Shown: positions 57,629 to 64,000 of the stretch, one piece after another | Numbering within the stretch: the first letter of the stretch is position 1 | How the letters are laid out: each line of letters opens with the position of its first letter | Assembly: GCA_018417955.1 (NCBI GenBank) | Contig: JACTVC010000029.1 | Coordinates: forward strand, 706,135 to 770,134 | DNA length: 64,000 nucleotides | Direction of reading: 5' to 3' | DNA from: Laccaria trichodermophora | Lineage: Eukaryota; Basidiomycota; Agaricomycetes; Agaricales; Hydnangiaceae | Notes under the pieces: model-generated | Databases searched by the model: none | Seen by the model: the letters and a program-made list of their open reading frames with translations, nothing else | What the model was told of the DNA's origin: nothing | Translations under genes and position numbers: made by a program

Positions 57629-58044
57629 TACAGTCATCCACCCCCTAATGATACGCCACCCCTGTTTGATACACTTTTGACTAGCCTATATCTCACTCAA
57701 TACTACACCAATTTTTACGAAACAAGTTGTAACATGTAGTACATGCTCATATCTACCACTCTACAAAATTTGGATGCAATCGAGGCAGCATTGATAAAGC
57801 TGTGGAGCATTCAAAATGGACTGTTTTTCGGAAATAGCCGAAATACAGTCACACCCCTCCGTGATACACCTATAATCCTACTTTTTCTCGGTGAAATGCT
57901 AGTCAAACATTCTGAAATTTGGTACAGTCATAGATGGGCATTTATCCGAGATTTTCATGTAGTTTTTATTGTGAAAGGTTGTGCTCAAATTTGTTGAAGC
58001 TAATTTCTCATTTTTGGTGTATCATTAGCAGGTGGATGACTGTA
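57629..58044. mobile_element. Tc1/mariner-like MITE with TA target sites
   Basis: Left end CAGTCATCCACCCCCTAATG (from 57631) matches the reverse complement of the right end CAGTCATCCACCTGCTAATG (to 58042), and the match continues into ATAC(G/A)CC, giving about 27-bp terminal inverted repeats. TA flanks both ends (57629-57630, 58043-58044). The CAGT terminus and TA target are typical of Tc1/mariner. It is 412 bp with no transposase. An internal segment at about 57850 (ACAGTCACACCCCTCCGTGA) resembles the terminal repeat, suggesting a nested or rearranged end. Confidence 0.8.
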
Positions 58045-58435
58045 TTTTGAAACTGGGAAACATTATTTTGAATGTTATAATGTCGCCGTTGACAAACCAA
58101 TTTTATTCAGTTACAAACCGAGAGCAGATCCTGGATACTTGGTCAGAGGATCGGACGGTGCCATACTCGGCATTGCCCGTAACCTGGAATTTTCACCCTG
58201 ACGAAGCAAGTGGTTTTAGTCTTCATGCTGATCTTTGCCGCCAGGATGAGACCTATTGAGATTCGTACCCATACAGCTTATTCTGTAGCAGACAAAGAAC
58301 TTTTTAACTCAACGACCAAGGTGAAACCAAGATGACTCGTGTTCGAACAACACAAGTGTTCAAAATTTATATAATAAGTAGTATGGTAACTACCGCTTGT
58401 AACTTACGTGAGTGGTTGATTTGGCTTCGCTTGTG
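58045..58435. other. Stretch without a supported gene
   Basis: The sequence right of the MITE is open in one frame (58032-58259) but has no domain. It may be upstream exonic debris of the WD-type fragment that follows. Confidence 0.35.
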
Positions 58436-58439
58436 GCAA

Positions 58440-58870
58440 TGGGGAAATCCGCGGGTTGTGCTTGAGTTTCGGAGTTCGCGAAGTCAGCCTATCGCGGTTT
58501 TGAGGTTCTGGAAGGATGGGTTCGTTGGCTGTTATTCTGAGGGACGGGCATCTTATCGAGGTGTTTCAGCTACACCAGGCTCCTGAGGTTCTTTTTGGTG
58601 GTGGGGGAGAGGCTCATGAAACGTGGCTTCGCAACCGCAACCGGGTTCTTCAGATTTGGAGCAGAGTGGGTCTGTGTGACATTTGTACGATTTGCGTCGT
58701 GGCAGGACATTGGCGGTGGTTGAAGGTGTAGATTCGGCTCAGGATGGGCGGTGGTTGGCGATTGGGACACGGAATAGGGCGGTGCATGTCATTCCCGTGA
58801 ACCCGCAAGGTGGATGTGTGGGGTCATTTGAAAGGGAGGGTGCGGAACGTGAATATTTGAATGTCTACTG
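58440..58870 (+). pseudogene. BCAS3/WD40-like fragment
   Basis: PIAVLRFWKDG (from about 58490) continues one frame over as SLAVILRDGHLIEVFQLHQA. Then, after a gap, LRRGRTLAVVEGVDSAQDGR and WLAIGTRNRAVHVIPVNPQG. This resembles the propeller of fungal BCAS3-domain proteins (relatives of Atg18-type WD proteins). The shift near 58515 and the lack of flanking blades indicate a fragment. Identification rests on motif memory; another WD40 family is possible. Confidence 0.5.
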
Positions 58871-59460
58871 AGCGAATAGATGACAAAGGTCGTCGACTCG
58901 GTGTCCTGTGCTGTTTCCAAACCATTCACATCAGCCCATGAAAGGTACGAAGACGAAATGACGTACATAATCCCAAGAAATGGCCTGTCCTCCCTGAAAG
59001 AATCGGACTTATCCCTCGCAGCTGACGAAAGCCAAGCGGCATAAACCACCCTCCCCACGTCAAACCCCAACTCCTTCCACTCAGCGCCTGAAAAGTTGAG
59101 GTTGAAAACTTCAGTGACGGCGCCTAGGTCCGTACGGTCCAGCACCGAAGGCCGGATGGGATGTAGGATAGGATGAGGAGACGGCTGTAGGGAGATGTAG
59201 GGTTGAGTAAATTGTTCGAAGAAGAAGAAATCGAAGACTGACTTATCGCCCAACAAATCCCACCTCGCCCGCGAGATCAAATCCGCCTTACGCGCCGGAG
59301 TGTATGCTAGTTCCACGCCCCCTCCCCCTCCTCCTCCTGCAGTCGTTCTCCCTTCTTCGGCACCAAGATCGACAATCCCTTGCGCAGATTCATCCTCTTC
59401 ACCAAGATCAACGACCTTGTGTGGACGTTCCAGCACTTGGGCGGCGTAGAGCAGTTGCAA
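58789..59460 (-). CDS. Possible coding region, unrecognised
   Basis: An uninterrupted minus-strand frame of about 223 codons reads VLERPHKVVDLGEEDESAQG, VELAYTPARKADLISRARWD, then FNLNFSGAEWKELGFDVGRV and VYAAWLSSAARDKSDSFRED. A short intron may lie within (about 59240-59110). No family recognised. Overlap with the plus-strand WD fragment at the 3' end suggests the last 80 bases are not coding. Confidence 0.35.
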   Translation of the reverse strand: MQLLYAAQVLERPHKVVDLGEEDESAQGIVDLGAEEGRTTAGGGGGGGVELAYTPARKADLISRARWDLLGDKSVFDFFFFEQFTQPYISLQPSPHPILHPIRPSVLDRTDLGAVTEVFNLNFSGAEWKELGFDVGRVVYAAWLSSAARDKSDSFREDRPFLGIMYVISSSYLSWADVNGLETAQDTESTTFVIYSLSRHSNIHVPHPPFQMTPHIHLAGSRE

Positions 59461-59464
59461 CCAA

Positions 59465-60760
59465 GTACGTTGAAACTCCGATGGCCTGTGTCATTGGGAT
59501 GGTTCCGGCTATCCCTCTCAAACGATTGACGTCATCCGCACACATTCCGGCTACTTCAACGCCTTCAATTTTTTACGCGCCCCAATTTCATTTTTGGACT
59601 CTTGTCAAGCTTGGAGCGTGAGATCTCGGTATTTTTTGATGACGTTCCATCATCTCGTCTGAAAAAAGAGGCCGGATATGATTTGGCGCAAATTCGGCTA
59701 AGTTGCTCTCAAGCACTCCCAAGTGACGCCGATTTATGTAACTGCGCTCGCTCAATTATTATTACGTTTGGCTACTACATACGTGCAGACTACATTATCT
59801 ACAAAAGTGGCCTTTCTTGACATAGTCAGATCCAAATAATGAGACCAATGTGGGGGTTTGGGAGAAAAAACGCACCCAGTGCAACGACGCGTCTTAGACC
59901 CCAGTCGCTCTCGTTGAAGTGAGGGACGTTCTGCCTTTGTTACCCTCCTCGTCCTTGATCCCCTGAATCTGCAAAGGAAAAAGCAAGTTTTATCTGATCA
60001 TGGGTTAGTATGACATTTGAGAATCAATGACGACCGCACTCACGGCACCAACCGCACAACAAAAATGGCAGTCGCCACCTCCGTCTGGATGCGAATGAGC
60101 TCGGATTATGGGCATGGCGAAGACGTTGGTGGGATTCTTCGTACGAGCGCGGCGGAGGCAGTGATTGGGTAGGGTAAAGTAGTGAGTCATTTCTGTTGAG
60201 ACATAGATAAGCCATGTTTCGTTGTAATGATACTCGACGGATGCTTACTTTTCGACCCCCAGTGCATTTCATGTAGATCGGACAATATGTGCAGCAAAAA
60301 TAATTGTTGATCAAGTGTCAAATAAACGAGACAACTTATGATCGGCGGAAGGTTCGGGAGAAGCTCGGGACAGCTTTAAGAATTGTGAGCGGTTCAATAG
60401 TAATGAATGCTCTCCCATACTAAGAATCTGAAGACGTCGGTTTCTATCATCGATGGTCGTGATGACTGCCAGCGAGGATTTGGGTTTCCAAATCCTAAGC
60501 GACGGGGTCATTGAATGCAGTCTTTCAGAATTTAGACGGTGATCGTACCGGTACTTAGACACCAACTTCGCAAGGACAGCTTGAGGCACGATGCGAAGAC
60601 GCCGGTGTCGGAGTTTTTATTTTCTTGCCTAATTGTGAATTTTCGATAAACGTTCGTTCATTCATGATGTAGATTCAGAAAACAAATCAATTCAAAAAGC
60701 GTCGATTGAGGACAGAAGGACACGAAAGACTATTCCCTCAGATCTAGACATCTGTTGATT
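59465..60760. other. Stretch without a supported gene
   Basis: Short frames on both strands (59602-59820 plus; 60024-60314 and 60311-60589 minus) have no domain or splice support. Nothing else stands out. Confidence 0.4.
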
Positions 60761-60764
60761 AAAA

Positions 60765-61278
60765 GTACAGCCAAATTAGCGTTCTGGTTGTCAATAAAAA
60801 GAAGTATGTACCGTAACACCTAAATCCATCCGGAATAGCCTGGCAGCATCGCCAGCATCATTGGTCGGGAGTATTAACGTTGAAACGCGTCGCAGTGTAT
60901 CCCTGGATGCAGAACGGGATTGGCGAGTCGCAGGCATTGCTGCAGACTTCCTTGATGGCTGTTGCAGGAGCTGCGGTGTAGAGGGTGGCGATGAGACAGA
61001 TAGCGATTGAGAAGAGTTTCATGGTTGTGTTTTACTGGTTTAAGTCTGGCCATGAGTGGAGAATCAAAGGTGGGATGTCAAGGGACGTACTGAGGGATAG
61101 TATATGTTAGAGAAGAGTACCGTGGCAGAAGATGAAAGGGGGTTTTATACCGATCTTATCTGGGGCTGTCGGGCGATTAAAATTTGGGATGTATGTTTAT
61201 CTTTCCGAAGAATGAACACATTACGGGAAAGATACTTACCTGCTCATTTTCGACAAGTGTACGTGGGAGCCACCAAGC
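60765..61278 (-). pseudogene. Small cysteine-rich secreted protein locus, copy 2
   Basis: ATG at 61022 gives a good signal peptide (MKLFSIAICLIATLYTAAPA) and then IKEVCSNACDSPIPFCIQGY and TATRFNVNTPDQ, after which a TGA interrupts the frame. Beyond it CWRCCQAIPDGFRCYG stays in frame up to a GTACAT donor. Copy 1 at 40.7 kb lacks this stop (CCCGACCAATGCTGG) but has lost its start. Eight cysteines in about 60 residues and the secretion signal suggest an extracellular peptide. The upstream 250 bp are also conserved between copies, which points to duplication of the whole locus. Confidence 0.65.
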
Positions 61279-61440
61279 AAACTAGAAAAGTCGAAGCTTT
61301 CCATTCACGCAGGTCAAACCCCGTAAAATCAACTCGAGCATCATGATCTTGTCATGCTGTCTTTTAATCTCGGGGGCATGGGAGGTGTTACCAAAATGCT
61401 GCTTAGCTAAAACCACACACAATAAAACGGGTGAAACGAA
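61279..61440. other. Spacer between SSP copy 2 and the Vps10 fragment
   Basis: No gene or repeat identified. The homology to the 41.2-kb copy ends at about 61278, and the Vps10 exon begins at about 61443. Confidence 0.4.
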
Positions 61441-61442
61441 CC

Positions 61443-63180
61443 TTGTGGCCCATCAAGCACTCCGTCTTGGAAGTGCGTACATACCATTTCTCGAAATCTC
61501 CCTCCACACACTTGCGTTTCCTCGTCCCGGAAAAGTCGAGCTGGATAATGACGACACGTCCGGTATCCTTTGTCTGGTCTTTACGCGCTACTTGCCCCAG
61601 AAGCAGGAACGTTTGTGAGGTCGAGTCAGGGAGGGTCATGAGCGCCCTCGCTCGGAATTTGATCCCAATGTCGTATTTCTGCCTGTTGGTAAAGTTAGCA
61701 TTTGAAAAGACAGAGACGAGGAAGGCGAACGCACCATGATTTACCCAGGTCGAGCGAATATCGCACGTTGTCCGTCTCGTCCTCGTCATTCACGACCACC
61801 ATGCTCCCCTTGTCGCCAAACTCGTACTTGTGCGTGTCCCGTCGGACCATCTGCCGGGTAACGCCGGCGTCTGTGCTGATAAATGTGTCGCTTTCGTTGT
61901 ATGGTAAGAGGCTCTCGCCTATCGACCCAACGCCCATAGCGAAACCAGGTGCTGGTGACGAGAAGATGCGCCCATAGTTGTGTGGGGTTGTGACGGAATG
62001 GAGAGGGAGTGAGCAAAGGTCCGTGTCAGCGGGGTCCCATGAGATGCGTTTGCCCTCGCTGTCTTGAGATGGAGGGCGGAGCGAGGTCCATGTGCTGCCT
62101 GTAATAGCTTAGATGACACAGATGTTAGAAACAAAAAGTGACGTACCATCGTCAAAAGTGATCATTGTCTTTAGCTGCTTCCGTGCCCCTCGCCCCTCAA
62201 CATCCTTCGCATTTGAAATAACATTGGCAAGGCCCACGCCATCAACGCCGTACAGCTTCTCGTAGTCGACGTACCCCATATCGTTGCTGTTCGTGTCCTT
62301 CAAACTCTCGACGAAGAAGGTGCCGTTGGAGTTACTGACGAAGAGTGTCCCGATGCTGCTCTTATCTTGAAGCACCACGTCGATGGCGAGGGAGTGCGTG
62401 GTCGATTCGACGATCGTATATGCGTTTTTCTCTGAGTTTGGCCGAGGAGGCATGGGGGAACTGCGCCTTTGCCCACGTGTTCGTATCCACAGTGACGTAG
62501 AGCAACATTTCGCCGTCGTTGGAAGGCGAGAGGTCCTTCAATGCGACGACGGCGTATTTGGAGACGATGGCGAAGGCAATGATGCCCTTTGCATTCTTCC
62601 CAATGCCGAGGTCCTCGACTTTGCGGTCTTTGTCGAAGAAGTCGGTGGTGGAGAAGAGGCGGCTCGAGGAGAGGGCGTGGGAGCCGTCGACGCCTGAGGT
62701 GTCGAAGGCGACGCAATAGATTAGGTCAGAGTGGGCTTCATGTTTAAAGTCTTTGCTGCTGTAAGCGAATTGACAACGCGAAGTTTCGGAGAGGAGGTGT
62801 TGGGGGGTGTCGCTGAAAGCTTCTTTGGTGTAATAAGGCTATAATATTATGTTAGAGTATGAGCCAGAGAAAGTGGGAATGACATACCTCGTCGTGGCAG
62901 ATGGCGCCCCACCCTTGGCGGTTGCACGCGGTTCCCTGATAGAGTACCGATCCCCATTTCTTGGAATCTGAATGGAATGACACCGGCCTGGCGACGAGAT
63001 CGGGTGGGACTGGAACGTTGAACTTCGAAAGACCGCCACGTCTTTCCGCGGTCTTCGGTGCGGTAGTGAATCTTGCTATCAGTGAGCGCGAATGCCTTGA
63101 AACCATAAAAACATCAGCCGAGGTCATTCTTAACGTTCTAAAGAGACTCACGTAGCGGTTGTCGAATCGGTGCTCGGCGA
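61443..63180 (-). pseudogene. Vps10/sortilin-type receptor, internal fragment
   Basis: Leftward from 63180: EHRFDNRY, intron (63151-about 63096), AFALTDSKIHYRTEDRGKTW, PDLVARPVSFHSDSKKWGSV, LYQGTACNRQGWGAICHDE, intron, [115 protein letters not shown], then [16 protein letters not shown]. This is the first Vps10 beta-propeller of the sorting receptor that carries hydrolases from Golgi to vacuole. Single-base shifts occur near 63025 and in an A-run at about 62425. The signal peptide, second Vps10 domain and membrane anchor are absent, so it is a fragment ending about 760 bp from the telomere repeats. Confidence 0.85.
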
Positions 63181-63937
63181 CACTTAGACATTCCCATTGA
63201 TTGCTGAGATTACGTCATCTTGGAGACACTCGTTCCTTGCGATGATCAAATGAAGGACTAGGTATTGCAGTTCAAACGTTCAACGTTCAAGCTCAAGTTG
63301 GAGCGTCCAGTATGTTCTACTTTGTGTTCAAAAAATTGAGGACTTCTCTGACGTAGATGGTAGATACGAACTCAGGAGTCAGCTATGGCTATCATAGTTA
63401 AGTTCTCTTGAAAATCGATGCTGAGACGCGCTCTAATCTGATATGTCAACGTACAATCACATAGTACGTGATGCACACCTACAGAACCCCCGAGGTGGAT
63501 TTTTAAATCCACTCCTATTTTTCCAGGCTAGACAGGACGGATAAAGATCTACTACCCACCCTCAATCAAGTTGTTGCATTGTTTTTTCTTGCACCATATA
63601 TTTATGCCTAATCTACCTTTTTCTTCCTAGAAGATCCCTGACTCTGACCCCACTATGTTGACGATCACATGTTATCGGCAAACTCAAGAATAGAATTCAA
63701 ACGTCGCTGAATTTATATCTAAAAAACACTCCACCACAAAGGGCCACTCATTTCACAACAAAATGAACAAATAGAAAGAGAAAATCTCATTCTGGGGGAG
63801 AAAAACGGGGTGTCGCTGTGTGCGTCCTAATTCACTCTTTACCCATCTGAGTCACCTCATGACCCGCGCTTATATTAGACCCACCCGTTTATGTGTTACC
63901 GCCAATTTTCGGCGGTCCAAGGCTCCGTTTAATGGCC
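63181..63937. other. Subtelomeric spacer
   Basis: No gene, tandem repeat or known subtelomeric helicase sequence is visible between the Vps10 fragment and the telomere repeats. Confidence 0.5.
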
Positions 63938-64000
63938 TTAGGTTAGGGTTAGGGTTAGGTTAGGGTTAGGGTTAGGGTTAGGGTTAGGGTTAGGGTTAGG
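63938..64000 (+). repeat. Telomere repeat (TTAGGG)n
   Basis: About ten TTAGGG units run to the end of the window, with two TTAGG variants near the start of the array. The G-rich strand runs 5' to 3' toward the end, so this is a chromosome terminus, not an interstitial array, unless the assembly is cut here. Confidence 0.95.

Noticed and set aside
62300..62716. 138-codon Arg/His-rich frame
   Set aside because: It is a shadow frame of the Vps10 coding sequence.

Overview
The window is the right-hand end of a chromosome from a filamentous basidiomycete, most likely an Agaricomycete. It ends in an uninterrupted run of TTAGGG repeats (63938-64000) in the orientation expected for a right telomere. 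Genes carry many 45-60 nt introns with GT..AG ends. The recognisable families (LRR/RA fungal adenylate cyclase, DUF6533-type membrane protein, mushroom-type HNH-like protein, GH72+CBM43, C2-containing PSD2-type decarboxylase, basidiomycete-style Zn2Cys6 factor) fit that group.

Layout. 1-0.97 kb: low-complexity C/T-rich sequence and a self-complementary TGGAATCCA minisatellite. 0.97-4.8 kb: exons of an unrecognised minus-strand gene, then a plus-strand tandem duplication. Together with one intron at 5.9 kb, these hold six unusually long introns that carry seventeen copies of a small hairpin with a constant core and variable, complementary stems. 4.8-10.96 kb: one large unrecognised multi-exon plus-strand gene whose coding exon is split by a hAT-like MITE with a perfect 8-bp target duplication. 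11.2-13.6 kb: GGTATGGTATACC minisatellite, a TA-flanked MITE nested in it, and AT-rich DNA. 13.6-17.0 kb: a Ty1/copia element truncated inside the reverse transcriptase, lying against a broken Zn2Cys6 factor gene. 18-29 kb: decayed copies of conserved genes (Atg18-type PROPPIN, kinase-like protein, GST, ABC-F ATPase, a chitin-synthase-export-chaperone-like membrane protein), with one intact beta-trefoil lectin-like gene among them. 29.9-35.7 kb: an apparently intact adenylate cyclase. 36-38 kb: a frameshifted GH72 glucanosyltransferase. 43.3-45.0 kb: an HNH-like gene. 45.8-48.3 kb: a PSD2-like gene without its catalytic domain. 50-51.4 kb: a DUF6533-type membrane protein. 51.6-57 kb: an AT-rich island with two unrecognised multi-exon genes. 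57.6-63.2 kb: a Tc1/mariner-like MITE, a BCAS3-like WD fragment, the second copy of a small cysteine-rich secreted-protein locus, and an internal fragment of the sorting receptor Vps10.

The contrast is between a few intact genes (adenylate cyclase, lectin-like gene, HNH-like gene, probably the DUF6533 gene) and many broken copies of genes that are normally conserved and single-copy. This suggests a subtelomere built from duplicated, decaying segments and mobile elements; consensus indel errors are the main alternative for the single-base frameshifts. The most novel signal is the intronic hairpin family at 1.3-6.0 kb: outer stems differ between copies yet stay base-paired, around a fixed two-base bulge, a GAC/GTC inner stem and a TCNTT loop. 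That looks like an RNA-level structure or a family of structured, mobile intron inserts.
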